In this document: one piece after another, positions 1-7,536 of the stretch
How positions within the stretch are numbered: position 1 is the stretch's first letter
Layout: each line of letters begins with the position of its first letter
Source: Bacilli bacterium
GTDB taxonomy: Bacteria; Bacillota_I; Bacilli_A; RF39; UBA660
Reading direction: 5' to 3'
Length of the DNA stretch: 37,072 nt
Assembly (NCBI GenBank): GCA_022793145.1
Contig: JAAWCI010000020.1
Span: 1 to 37,072, forward strand
The notes under the pieces: model-generated
Databases searched by the model: none
Seen by the model: only the letters and a program-made list of their open reading frames with translations
What the model was told of the DNA's origin: nothing
Program-made: the position numbers and the translations under genes

Positions 1-43
1 ATAATTACTTTTATTATAACAATAGATGAAAAAAAAAACAACA

Positions 44-232
44 TTAATTTGCTGTTTCTTCTGTTTTTACTACTTCTCTACCTTTGTAAGTACCACAGTT
101 TGGACATACTCTATGTGGTCTAATGTCAGCTCCACATTTTGTACATTTTGTAGTTCCATTTGCGCTAATTACATAATGAGTACGACGTTTTCTACCTCTC
201 GTCTTACTTACTTTTCTAAATGGTACAGCCAT
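44..232 (-). CDS. rpmF: 50S ribosomal protein L32
   Basis: L32 is a small zinc-binding protein of the large ribosomal subunit. The 62-residue product begins MAVPFRKVSKTRGRKRR, the usual basic N-terminus, and has two CxxC pairs (CTKC near residue 30 and CPNC near residue 44) that would hold one zinc ion. An AGAGGTG ribosome site sits just before the ATG. It follows the DUF177 gene by 16 bp, the conserved yceD-rpmF pairing, so the two are probably co-transcribed from the promoter at 753-781. This is the four-cysteine zinc form. Identification is secure from sequence alone. Confidence 0.97.
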   Translation of the reverse strand: MAVPFRKVSKTRGRKRRTHYVISANGTTKCTKCGADIRPHRVCPNCGTYKGREVVKTEETAN

Positions 233-248
233 GGTTCACACCTCTTTC

Positions 249-728
249 TTATAATAAATCTTTTAATTTTTCTAATGCAGGATTCTTCGTATCCATTTCA
301 TCAGTTACAAATTTCCATCCTTCTCCTTCTGCTTTTACAGAATAAGCATCTGGACTTGTCACTTTCATGGGAATTTCCATTAGTATATTTTCCCATATAA
401 TTGGTAAAATATCAATAGAATTTTCTATCTTTTTATGATTTTCATCAATTTCTTCCATTAATTCATCTAAATTACCAACAATATGAATATCCAGAGGAAC
501 AAAAACTGGTTTTAATGTAATTGAACAAGGTAAAGTCATTGTTCCTATTACTTTGACATCTAGTAAAAATCCTTCTAATACATCTCTTGTAATTTTTCCT
601 TTTAAAGAAACTTTTAATGGTTCTAACAAATCTGTACTAGAAGTTAAATTACTATCAATTTCATAAGCACTATCAATTTCTATTTCGTTTTCAATTTTAT
701 TTTTTATTCTTGTTAAATCAAAATTCAT
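249..728 (-). CDS. DUF177 (YceD-like) protein upstream of rpmF
   Basis: A 159-residue acidic protein of the DUF177/YceD family, which in many bacteria is encoded directly before rpmF and is linked to 23S rRNA or large-subunit accumulation. The start is taken at the ATG at 728 because AAAGGAGG lies about 7 bases upstream; in-frame ATGs at 761, 749 and 734 precede or overlap that ribosome site. The family's central region is recognisable around residues 60-95 (a 'DVLEGFLLDVKVIGTMTLPC' stretch), but only one cysteine is present. The molecular activity of the family is not settled. The family call is confident from sequence plus synteny. Confidence 0.85.
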   Translation of the reverse strand: MNFDLTRIKNKIENEIEIDSAYEIDSNLTSSTDLLEPLKVSLKGKITRDVLEGFLLDVKVIGTMTLPCSITLKPVFVPLDIHIVGNLDELMEEIDENHKKIENSIDILPIIWENILMEIPMKVTSPDAYSVKAEGEGWKFVTDEMDTKNPALEKLKDLL

Positions 729-752
729 TTTCATTCCTCCTTTTGCCATTTT

Positions 753-781
753 ATTATACATAAAAGGATGCTAAAAATCAA
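753..781 (-). promoter_or_regulatory. SigA-type promoter for DUF177-rpmF
   Basis: On the minus strand TTGATT (776-781) and TATAAT (753-758) are separated by 17 bp and lie just upstream of the DUF177 start. Confidence 0.7.
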
Positions 782-802
782 GTTCTTCTCAATATCAGAA
801 AA

Positions 803-833
803 ACAAACTACGCTATTTAAGCAGCTAGTTTGT
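803..833 (-). terminator. Terminator after sigF
   Basis: Eight-base arms ACAAACTA (803-810) and TAGTTTGT (826-833) form a hairpin on the minus strand followed by a T-rich run (797-802). The hairpin overlaps the last codons of sigF and separates it from the rpmF transcript. Confidence 0.7.
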
Positions 834-1482
834 CCTTTAACTTCACTAATACTTTCTGTTCTTTTCTTGATACTTGAACTTGACTCATTCCAAGAATATT
901 AGCTGTTTCACTTTGAGTTTGATCTTTCATATAACGTTCACAAATTAATGATCTTTCTAAAGGATCTAATTTAGATACTTCTTCCCTGAGTGCGATTAAA
1001 GTATTTAGGTCAACACGTTCAGCTTGCCCGACTGTATCATGAAGTGTTATGATTTTTCCATCTTCTTTAATCGGCTCATCTATACTTCTAATAGTCTCTT
1101 TAGAACGAATTGCTTCACTGATCACAAATTCTGGAACTTCTAAGAAATCTGCTAATTCTTGAAATGTTGGTTCTCGCATCAAGCGTTGAGATAATAATAT
1201 GTTTGCTTTTTCAATTTTAAGAGTTAATTTAGTAATTTCCCTACTAACTTTCATTCCATGATTTTCTCTCATAAATTTTCTCATTTCACCAACAATATAA
1301 GGATATGCATAAGTAGAAAATTTTGTACCAAAGGAGGCATCGTAATTATTATACGCATTATTTAAACCAATCCAACCAACTTGAAATAAATCTTCTAGTA
1401 AAAAGGGAGAGCCAAACTGATGGGCAATAGAATAAATTAAATTTTGATGTTCATTTAAAACTGCATTTTTTTCAGCTTCCAT
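817..1482 (-). CDS. sigF: Sporulation sigma factor SigF
   Basis: A 221-residue sigma-70 family factor of the SigF/SigG group, which directs early forespore transcription. Region 2 is seen in 'EDLFQVGWIGLNNAYNNYD' and 'FSTYAYPYIVGEMRKFMR', and region 4 in the C-terminal helix-turn-helix 'ETANILGMSQVQVSRKEQK'. GMSQVQVSR is typical of SigF. The ATG at 1482 is chosen because AAAGGAG lies 5 bases before it; an ATG at 1506 would overlap spoIIAA. It lies 13 bp after a SpoIIAA-like gene, but the anti-sigma factor gene spoIIAB that normally separates them is absent. SigG is the alternative, but the spoIIA context favours SigF. Confidence 0.88.
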   Translation of the reverse strand: MEAEKNAVLNEHQNLIYSIAHQFGSPFLLEDLFQVGWIGLNNAYNNYDASFGTKFSTYAYPYIVGEMRKFMRENHGMKVSREITKLTLKIEKANILLSQRLMREPTFQELADFLEVPEFVISEAIRSKETIRSIDEPIKEDGKIITLHDTVGQAERVDLNTLIALREEVSKLDPLERSLICERYMKDQTQSETANILGMSQVQVSRKEQKVLVKLKDKLAA

Positions 1483-1495
1483 AAACACTCCTTTA

Positions 1496-1843
1496 TCATG
1501 TTTCAAAAATATGAAAAGCGCTTAATTCATCATTTGTTTCATTCATGTATTTTAATAGCCTGCTATTAATTATTTTTTGTTTCACAATTGTTCTTTCAAC
1601 CCCGCATAGCATACTTTTTCCTTTGTTGTTCCTACAAAGTTCATAATTATAAAAAAGGGTACTAATTCCTTTCATGTCAATAGAAATTAGATGTTCTACA
1701 TTAAATACAATATTTCTGATTCCTGCTTCCTTTACCAGTTCTGTAACTTCCTTATTTAATTTATTCACAGTATCTTTAATAAGTTCTCCTTCAAGACGTA
1801 CAAATAAAATTCCTTTTCTACATTCCATATTGATCTCTAGCAT
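1496..1843 (-). CDS. spoIIAA: SpoIIAA-like STAS-domain anti-sigma factor antagonist
   Basis: A 115-residue single STAS domain, the length of B. subtilis SpoIIAA (117), encoded immediately before sigF. In B. subtilis SpoIIAA releases SigF from SpoIIAB when Ser58, in the motif D-S-S-G, is dephosphorylated. Here the same stretch reads I-D-M-K-G, so residues 57-58 are Met-Lys and no serine or threonine is available at that position; the first later candidate is Ser61. With spoIIAB also missing from the operon, the classical partner switch may be altered or lost. The ATG at 1843 follows AGGTGAT by 8 bases. The family is clear; the function in its classical form is doubtful. Confidence 0.8.
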   Translation of the reverse strand: MLEINMECRKGILFVRLEGELIKDTVNKLNKEVTELVKEAGIRNIVFNVEHLISIDMKGISTLFYNYELCRNNKGKSMLCGVERTIVKQKIINSRLLKYMNETNDELSAFHIFET

Positions 1844-1910
1844 ACCACATTATCACCTCGCTTATTTACTTTATCATGGCTTCTAAATGATTTCTATTCA
1901 TTCGACAAAA

Positions 1911-3059
1911 TTAGATCTTCTTTTTCGTCGTCACAATTCGACCCAATAAATATCCAAATAGGAATGTAACAACATATAATGTCGCTTCTAAAGATTGTTT
2001 TTTAACCTCTACTATTTTAGAACTTTTGTTTTTTTCTAAATTCTCACTTTTTTCATTTTGGCATGATGCTATTCTATATTTTAAATTCTTTACTTCCCTT
2101 TTTAGAAATATATTATCTTGTTCTAATAAATGATTTAATGGTTGTTCCTTTAAAACTATTTTTTCAATTGGGATTACTTTTTCTACTGGTATTTCTTTTA
2201 TTTCAGGATCCTTTTTTTCAATTCTACAAAATAGTCGTTTCCTCTCTGTTTTAAAGTCTGGATAGGGATAACCCTCTATCATAATGCCACTAAATTCTCT
2301 ACTATATTCTTTAACCTCTTTTTCGAAATAGTAAAGTCGTTCTTGATATCGATAATACTCTTTTTTAGATACTTTAGTGTGGCTATTTTCTTCTACTCTT
2401 TCTAAAGATGCTTTTTCTTCTTCATATAAAAATTGGTTTGGCATCATTTTACGTTCTATAAAACTAATCTGTGTTGATATGGAAAACCACTGCCTTGTAT
2501 AAGTCTGCATACAGCTAGGTAAATCTAATTCATATAACCATTCTATAAAAAAAGCATTTTCTCTTTCAAATTCATTAACAAGAGTCATTTCTACTTCTAG
2601 TTCATCAAAATAACATGGATCTTCTAATTCTAAAATTATTTCATTATCTAATTCTTCCATTTTATAAGATATTTGATCTCTATCTTTATAAATTTGAATA
2701 GATGCAAATATAAGATTAGAACTATTAATTTCTGATAAACGAATATATTTAATTTTCTGCATCAATTGATAATGATAAACATTTTTGCTCTCAACATTCT
2801 CTTTTCCATTTGGATATTCTTCTTGCCAATCTGACCATGGACCAAATGTCCAAAAACTTGTTTTTTTGAATTCTTTTGATGGTGCTTCTTTAAAGTATCC
2901 TCCTTCTTTTTTTATTCTGTACCATTGATACTCTTTTTCTTCTTTAATTTCTAATGTTCCTCCACTTATCACAGGAATTGTTTCTACCTCTTTCCATTCT
3001 GCTGCGCTCACAGAAAAAATAGGAAAAAACATTAAAAATAATAGTATTAATTTTTTCAT
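1911..3059 (-). CDS. Secreted, C-terminally membrane-anchored protein of unknown function
   Basis: A 382-residue protein that I do not recognise. It starts with a signal peptide (KKLILLFLMFFPIFSVSA, then AA), has a large polar extracytoplasmic part, a heptad-like stretch near residues 315-350, and a single hydrophobic segment (about 355-375) followed by TTKKKI, so it should be anchored with a short cytoplasmic tail. A Trp-rich patch (FWTFGPWSDW) lies near residue 75. The ATG at 3059 is preferred over the GTG at 3068 because GAGGTGA is correctly spaced from it. It is transcribed toward spoIIAA-sigF, 67 bp upstream of spoIIAA, so a sporulation link is possible but unproven. Confidence 0.6.
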   Translation of the reverse strand: MKKLILLFLMFFPIFSVSAAEWKEVETIPVISGGTLEIKEEKEYQWYRIKKEGGYFKEAPSKEFKKTSFWTFGPWSDWQEEYPNGKENVESKNVYHYQLMQKIKYIRLSEINSSNLIFASIQIYKDRDQISYKMEELDNEIILELEDPCYFDELEVEMTLVNEFERENAFFIEWLYELDLPSCMQTYTRQWFSISTQISFIERKMMPNQFLYEEEKASLERVEENSHTKVSKKEYYRYQERLYYFEKEVKEYSREFSGIMIEGYPYPDFKTERKRLFCRIEKKDPEIKEIPVEKVIPIEKIVLKEQPLNHLLEQDNIFLKREVKNLKYRIASCQNEKSENLEKNKSSKIVEVKKQSLEATLYVVTFLFGYLLGRIVTTKKKI

Positions 3060-3121
3060 TTCTTTCACCTCAAAAGTATTATTCTATACGAAAACAAAAA
3101 AATACTAAGTTTTTAAACAAA

Positions 3122-3143
3122 AAAAGTGAAAAAATTCACTTTT
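3122..3143 (-). terminator. Terminator after DUF1700 gene
   Basis: AAAAGTGAA (3122-3130) and TTCACTTTT (3135-3143) are perfect arms; on the minus strand they are followed by more T residues. The hairpin overlaps the stop codon of the DUF1700 gene. Confidence 0.75.
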
Positions 3144-4494
3144 ATTTTAGTTTGCCAATTGTATTAGCATTTGCTTTTACAACAATTTTCAAATTTCTTA
3201 ATTCACTATAATGATACCAGCGAAGATTCTTTAATTCTGTCAATACCATATCATAAACTTTTTTCCTATTTTGTTTGTTCACATTTTTATATATTATTTT
3301 TAATTTATAAAAAGTCGTATCATCTAAATTTTTTTCTTCCATATCAACATCTAAAACAAAATCAGAATAATAGGAAACTACAAATTCAATTTTGTTATCT
3401 TCTAATGAACTATCTTCCTTTATTTCATAGTCATAATAAGAGATATGAAAGGATTCGTTTTTAATCGATGATTCATAAACAAATTCTTTTTGAAGAAAAG
3501 AATTATTAGGCAATCCCTGATATATTTCAAAATCTGTAAATGTTTCAATACTGAAAAAACATCCTGATACAAAAATAACTGCACTTATAATTAAAGAATA
3601 ACAATATATTTTTTTATTTCCATATAAAAGATTATAAAATAACCGAGTAAGAAATGTTAGAAAGATTGTTATACCTAATAACATCAAAAATAGTCCTAAA
3701 ATTGGAACACCTTTTACTAATAGGAAAACGAATACTGCAAGTGCAATATAACATCCAAAATCTGCTATATATAAAGGAAACACTGTACATAAAAATAAGA
3801 ATGCTTTTATTATTTCTACAACAACACTAAAAGATCTTGGCTTTTTAGCTATTGCTGCTTCCTTATTTTCTTTTTCTATTTTGCTGGTGTGCACTTCTTT
3901 TTTTTTTGAACTTTTTTTAGAGGTTACAAAATATGGTTTAAAAACAATCATCACTATAATAATACAGACAATTAAATAAATAAAACTAGTAAAACATCTT
4001 AAAACCACTTTAAAAACAGAATTAAAAGGGGGAAACGCCATTTCAAAAATGTTCAATCCTAGTGCTTCTATTAAATAAAAGGGAACTCGAAGTAAAGACA
4101 ACCCGATTAATAATATAATTGCTTTTATAATAACTTCAAATACCATCTCTAAGGTCCAATTTTGATCATTATTTTTAAAACCATCTACTATATCTTGTGT
4201 CCATTCTGATAATTTCTCTGCACCTTTTTTTATCAAAGTTTCTCCATCTTCCACAAAATCCTTTACCTTATCTTTACTTTTTGAATAATCAGGATTAATT
4301 TTATAAGCTTTTAATATTTCTCTAGAAAGTTCTTCAACACTTCCAAAATCTGCTACCGCTTCCTCTTCACTGCTACCATGTTTTACTTTTTCTTCTATTG
4401 TATCCTTATATTCATTCAATATATCATTTCTTTCTTCTTCACTTAATATTTGTAATTTTTCTTCTAATATTTTTAAAAATTTCTTTTTATTCAT
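3142..4494 (-). CDS. DUF1700/HAAS-domain multi-pass membrane protein
   Basis: A 450-residue protein with an N-terminal HAAS/DUF1700 helical domain (residues 1-70, with the characteristic 'EEEAVADFGSVEELSREIL' pattern). Six or so hydrophobic segments lie between residues 115 and 320, followed by an extracytoplasmic C-terminal domain. HAAS proteins are commonly encoded next to PadR regulators and are proposed to signal to them or to sense the envelope. Here the start overlaps the PadR stop by 4 bases (ATGA), so the two are translationally coupled. The long C-terminal domain after the membrane part is not one I recognise. Confidence 0.75.
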   Translation of the reverse strand: MNKKKFLKILEEKLQILSEEERNDILNEYKDTIEEKVKHGSSEEEAVADFGSVEELSREILKAYKINPDYSKSKDKVKDFVEDGETLIKKGAEKLSEWTQDIVDGFKNNDQNWTLEMVFEVIIKAIILLIGLSLLRVPFYLIEALGLNIFEMAFPPFNSVFKVVLRCFTSFIYLIVCIIIVMIVFKPYFVTSKKSSKKKEVHTSKIEKENKEAAIAKKPRSFSVVVEIIKAFLFLCTVFPLYIADFGCYIALAVFVFLLVKGVPILGLFLMLLGITIFLTFLTRLFYNLLYGNKKIYCYSLIISAVIFVSGCFFSIETFTDFEIYQGLPNNSFLQKEFVYESSIKNESFHISYYDYEIKEDSSLEDNKIEFVVSYYSDFVLDVDMEEKNLDDTTFYKLKIIYKNVNKQNRKKVYDMVLTELKNLRWYHYSELRNLKIVVKANANTIGKLK

Positions 4495-4808
4495 GATTGT
4501 TCCTCCTCTATAAATCTATTTACTGATATGGCAAAAGCCATCCAACTTTGTTTTAACTCTTCTGATCTTTCTCTCCCTAGTACAGTTATGCGATAATACT
4601 TTCTAGAAGGTCCTTCTGATGATTCTACTAAATAAGTTTCAAAATACCCTTCATTTGTAAGACGTTTTAATAATGGATAAATCGTCCCCTCATTCACATC
4701 AATGATTTTACAAACTTGAGCAACTAATTCATAACCATAAATATCTTTTTTTGCGACAGATAATAATACAATTAATTCTAACACTCCCTTTTTAAATTGT
4801 GTATTCAT
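4491..4808 (-). CDS. PadR-family transcriptional regulator
   Basis: A 105-residue winged-helix regulator. The N-terminal 'KKDIYGYELVAQV' and the 'NEGTIYPLLKRLTNEGYF' recognition region are hallmarks of PadR, followed by the wing 'GPSRKYYRIT' and a short C-terminal dimerisation helix. The ATG follows GAGGTGAGAT. PadR proteins with HAAS/DUF1700 partners usually repress their own operon. A well-formed promoter at 4825-4853 precedes this gene, and imperfect TACTT/AAGTA arms around its -35 could be the operator. It lies divergent from sigK. Confidence 0.9.
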   Translation of the reverse strand: MNTQFKKGVLELIVLLSVAKKDIYGYELVAQVCKIIDVNEGTIYPLLKRLTNEGYFETYLVESSEGPSRKYYRITVLGRERSEELKQSWMAFAISVNRFIEEEQS

Positions 4809-4824
4809 ATCTCACCTCACTTAC

Positions 4825-4853
4825 ATTTTATACTCACTACTTTGTATTGTCAA
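4825..4853 (-). promoter_or_regulatory. SigA-type promoter for padR-DUF1700
   Basis: On the minus strand a perfect TTGACA (4848-4853) and TAAAAT (4825-4830) are 17 bp apart. The surrounding TACTTG...AAAGTA imperfect dyad is a candidate PadR operator. Confidence 0.75.
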
Positions 4854-4878
4854 GTACTAATAAAATAAAAGTAGTCAA

Positions 4879-4908
4879 TCATATATTTTTTTTCATTGTA
4901 TATACTTT
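4879..4908 (+). promoter_or_regulatory. SigE-like (mother-cell) promoter of sigK
   Basis: TCATATA (4879-4885) and TATACTTT (4901-4908) are 15 bp apart, resembling the SigE pattern of -35 kmATATT and -10 CATACAnT. In B. subtilis sigK is transcribed by SigE with SpoIIID. The match is partial, and a SigA reading of the -10 cannot be excluded. Confidence 0.45.
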
Positions 4909-4924
4909 ATTTAGGAGTGATTAG

Positions 4925-5281
4925 ATGTTTGAATTTTTAAAAAAATTATTAAAAGATTTTCATTTTTTTACTGCTGCTTATTCTAACAATGTCTTTCCAG
5001 ACCCTCTTTCAAGGGAAGAAGAAGATTATTATGTAGAGCAATCCAAATTAGGTAATGTTGAAGCAAGAAATAAACTTATTGAACATAATTTACGTTTAGT
5101 TGCACATATCGTAAAAAAATATGATCATCGAAACGAAGATGTAGATGACTTAATTAGCATTGGCACTATTGGACTTATTAAAGGAGTAGATAGTTATTCT
5201 TATAAACATGGAACTAGAATTACAACTTACTGTGCTAGATGTATTGAAAATGCAATATTCACGTGTTGGAAATTGGGATAG
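4925..5281 (+). CDS. sigK: Pro-sigma-K, N-terminal part (interrupted)
   Basis: The N-terminal part of the late mother-cell sigma factor SigK. A pro-sequence of about 18 residues (MFEFLKKLLKDFHFFTAA) precedes YSNNVFPDPLS, the position at which SpoIVFB cuts in B. subtilis. Region 2 follows: 'ARNKLIEHNLRLVAHIVKKY', 'DLISIGTIGLIKG' and 'TTYCARCIENA'. After CIEN the canonical continuation (E-I-L-M-H) is replaced by AIFTCWKLG and a TAG, because the element at 5253-17294 splits the gene. Joining base 5252 to base 17295 gives 699 nt, an uninterrupted 232-residue SigK. AGGAG lies 7 bases before the ATG. In the integrated form it encodes a 118-residue fragment lacking regions 3 and 4. Confidence 0.95.
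   Translation: MFEFLKKLLKDFHFFTAAYSNNVFPDPLSREEEDYYVEQSKLGNVEARNKLIEHNLRLVAHIVKKYDHRNEDVDDLISIGTIGLIKGVDSYSYKHGTRITTYCARCIENAIFTCWKLG
5240..5269 (+). other. attL: left junction of the sigK element
   Basis: The core AAATG (5248-5252) is shared with the right junction. To its left is sigK sequence; to its right is the element arm TCACGTGTTGG (5259-5269), which is the inverted partner of CCAACAAGTGA at the right end. Any crossover inside AAATG gives the same product, and that product restores the sigK frame. Confidence 0.85.
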
Positions 5282-5763
5282 CAATTAGTGATCTATTCTA
5301 TAGATTAAAAGATACTATAGAAACAGAAATTATAATAAAATCCACTCCTACATGGAAAATATATTCTATCAATAAAGAAAGTAGCATAGGAGAACAAATC
5401 AAATATTATCGCAGACTTGCAGGATATAAACAACCTGAATTAAGTTTAAAATTAGGGTTTACTAGGCAAGCACTCCATCATTTAGAAAATCAAGAAATGA
5501 AACTTGTAGATATTAAGTTATTAAAAGGTGTAATAGAAGAACTTGGAATTGAAGATAAAATAATTATTAATGATGACTATATAAAATTCTTACTTGATGA
5601 TCCCTGTAAAAATATTATTAAGATAAGAGAACGTATGAATCTAACTAGACAAGAATTTGCAGATATGTTGGAAGTTTCTATTACATCAGTTAGAAGATGG
5701 GAAAATGGCAATAGTCATATATCAAGAAATAAATATAATAAACTAAAAAAATGTATGAGTTAA
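5263..5763 (+). CDS. Double helix-turn-helix protein at the element's left end; possible C-terminal extension of the recombinase in the circle
   Basis: A frame of about 166 residues with two XRE-like HTH regions: 'IGEQIKYYRRLAGYKQPELS' with 'GFTRQALHHLENQ' (about 42-80), and 'IKIRERMNLTRQEFADMLEV' with 'SVRRWENGN' (about 118-150). No good start exists: GTG 5263 and TTG 5266 lack a ribosome site, and the first ATG lies after the first HTH. In the integrated form it overlaps the end of the sigK fragment by 19 bases. Across the predicted circular junction it is exactly in frame with the recombinase, four codons (C-N-I-H) after recombinase residue 583. It may therefore be expressed as a fusion, or by coupling to truncated sigK. 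Confidence 0.7.
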   Translation: MLEIGIAISDLFYRLKDTIETEIIIKSTPTWKIYSINKESSIGEQIKYYRRLAGYKQPELSLKLGFTRQALHHLENQEMKLVDIKLLKGVIEELGIEDKIIINDDYIKFLLDDPCKNIIKIRERMNLTRQEFADMLEVSITSVRRWENGNSHISRNKYNKLKKCMS

Positions 5764-5957
5764 TTGCTCGTACATTCTTTTTTTGCTTCTTCTTCTAGAT
5801 GTTCTAAAACTAAATTTAAAACTTTTTCTTTAGAAGAATCATTGATATTTAATTTTTTAATTTTTTCTAGCATGAGTGTCGCATGGAATCTAGCAACACC
5901 ATTTGCTAATGCTTTCCTTTCCTCAGGTGTTTGTGGTAAATTGACAAAGACTTTCAA
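5760..5957 (-). CDS. Small hypothetical protein of the replication/transfer operon
   Basis: A 65-residue protein starting at a TTG with a strong AGGGGGTG ribosome site 5 bases upstream. The residues are largely helical, with an N-terminal 'VNLPQTPEERKALANGVARF' and an acidic/basic C-terminal helix ending KKECTSN. It is the last gene of the minus-strand run (small protein, rep, FtsK, this gene), separated from the FtsK gene by a 12-bp perfect inverted repeat that covers part of its ribosome site. Its stop overlaps convergently with that of the double-HTH frame. I do not recognise the family. Confidence 0.65.
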   Translation of the reverse strand: MKVFVNLPQTPEERKALANGVARFHATLMLEKIKKLNINDSSKEKVLNLVLEHLEEEAKKECTSN

Positions 5958-5967
5958 GCAAACACCC

Positions 5968-5997
5968 CCTTAATAAAATATATGAATTTTATTAAGG
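5968..5997 (-). promoter_or_regulatory. Perfect 12-bp inverted repeat overlapping a ribosome site
   Basis: CCTTAATAAAAT (5968-5979) and ATTTTATTAAGG (5986-5997) with a 6-base loop. In minus-strand RNA the distal arm includes the AAGG start of the AAGGGGG ribosome site for the TTG-started gene at 5957, so the hairpin could hide that site. It could instead be a processing or termination element, but no T-run follows directly. Confidence 0.5.
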
Positions 5998-6003
5998 TAA
6001 ATT

Positions 6004-7536
6004 CTATTTATCTTTTCTAACTTTAAAATAGTTAGGATCTTCTGCTTCTTTTTCTTCTACATATTCGTTTACTAGTTTATCTCCATCAATTTCTAATTCT
6101 TCTTTTCCAATATCATATTTTCTATAAAAATCTGACATAGTGTTTCTAATAATTTCAAATGGTTTTAAAATTACTGGCTCAATTTCACTATCAATATTAA
6201 ATACCTGTACGACATTATGGTTTCCATCTACAAATATACCAGCGATTTCATCTTTTAATAAATCATGGGCATCTGTATTTTCTAATATGATTCTAGATAA
6301 AATATCATCAGCGAATCCACAAAACTTAAATTTTAAATTTGAGTTAATTTGAGGTGGTATAATATCAGCTGATAATCTTTGACTATTTATACACAAATGC
6401 ACCCCAGTAGCACGACCTTTACGAGCTATTTCTTTTAATATATCTATACAATTTGAATACGCCTCTTTCTTTTCTTTAGATAAACTTTTAACATCTATAT
6501 CAAACACATCAGCAGCTTCTTCTATAACAAGAAAAATATGCTTTCGTGGTTGTATTGGATTTTTAAATTTATTAAATGAATCTATGTTATAACATGGGAA
6601 TTTTAGCTCATCAGTTCTATTTAAATGAATCTCATAAACCATTTTAACCATGTTTTGAAATCCAGTCATGCTATTAACAATCGTACAATTTTTTAATCTT
6701 TTCCAAATTCCTGTGTAATCGATCTGCTTACCATCATAGATAAAAAGCTCACAATTTTGTTTTAGTGCTTGATAGCAAATTGATTTTTGAACTATGCTTT
6801 TACCTGCCCCAGTTGATCCCCCTAATTTTTCGTGTATTAGTTTTTTGGTATCCCAAATATATGGCTCATCAAAATTATTGATTCCAAGATTAAATTTTGG
6901 ACTACCACCTTTATAGGAAATAAGAAACTTATCACTCCAATTAATAGGTTTAGGATTAGATGGATCTTTCTTACTTAAATTAAATAATACTTTATTAGAA
7001 CCATAATTTTTAACTCCTTTTATATATTTTCCATTAAGAAAATTTTGAAATATTTCTTTTCTATCAAAAATAACATTATAAGGACAACTATTTTTGTAAG
7101 CCATCAATAATTCATTATTTTTATTATAGGGATTAGGATAATTTACTATTGTTTTTGGAGCTAATTCTAATCTTTTTTCTTCATTAGCATTTGGCATATA
7201 TGCCTTTTCTAATTGTTCATCTTGATCTTCATATTTAATTGGTTTAAAAAATGTTTTGCACATTATTATAATAGGAATTGTCGATAGTACATGAATCAAA
7301 ATAAAAAACAAATTTATTTCTTTTCCTAAAAGTGTATTTAATATAGGAAGTTGTATATTAACTTTACTTATATAGGGAATCATATTTAAATTCAAATTCA
7401 GCATTAATAACAAGTATGCTATTAATACTACTATACAAATCTTTATAATATAGCTTTTCCAATTATGATATATCTGTAAAAATTTTGTTTCTAGTTTGCG
7501 ATATAAACAAGATAAGCTAAATCTCTTTTTCTTCAT
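6004..7536 (-). CDS. FtsK/SpoIIIE (TcpA-like) DNA translocase
   Basis: A 510-residue membrane-anchored ATPase. Two hydrophobic segments (about 30-50 and 75-93) precede a soluble motor domain with Walker A GGSTGAGKS (239-247), Walker B 'IFLVIEEAADVF' (about 325) and 'INSQRLSADIIPPQI' further on, all typical of FtsK/HerA proteins. In conjugative elements such ATPases (TcpA, Tn916 Orf21) bring DNA to the export channel; in actinomycete plasmids a single FtsK-like protein moves double-stranded DNA. The ATG at 7536 is chosen because AAAGGAG precedes it; a start at 7557 would include that site. It overlaps the end of rep, so the two are coupled. No gamma (KOPS-reading) domain is evident. Confidence 0.88.
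   Translation of the reverse strand: MKKKRFSLSCLYRKLETKFLQIYHNWKSYIIKICIVVLIAYLLLMLNLNLNMIPYISKVNIQLPILNTLLGKEINLFFILIHVLSTIPIIIMCKTFFKPIKYEDQDEQLEKAYMPNANEEKRLELAPKTIVNYPNPYNKNNELLMAYKNSCPYNVIFDRKEIFQNFLNGKYIKGVKNYGSNKVLFNLSKKDPSNPKPINWSDKFLISYKGGSPKFNLGINNFDEPYIWDTKKLIHEKLGGSTGAGKSIVQKSICYQALKQNCELFIYDGKQIDYTGIWKRLKNCTIVNSMTGFQNMVKMVYEIHLNRTDELKFPCYNIDSFNKFKNPIQPRKHIFLVIEEAADVFDIDVKSLSKEKKEAYSNCIDILKEIARKGRATGVHLCINSQRLSADIIPPQINSNLKFKFCGFADDILSRIILENTDAHDLLKDEIAGIFVDGNHNVVQVFNIDSEIEPVILKPFEIIRNTMSDFYRKYDIGKEELEIDGDKLVNEYVEEKEAEDPNYFKVRKDK

Noticed and set aside
1844..1935. SigH promoter before spoIIAA (GTCGAATGA as -10)
   Set aside because: The -10 resembles the SigH pattern, but no AGGA-type -35 is found at the right distance.
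5240..5252. attB arms TGTATT/AATGCA in rejoined sigK
   Set aside because: The dyad centre does not coincide with the core centre inferred from attP; too weak to claim.
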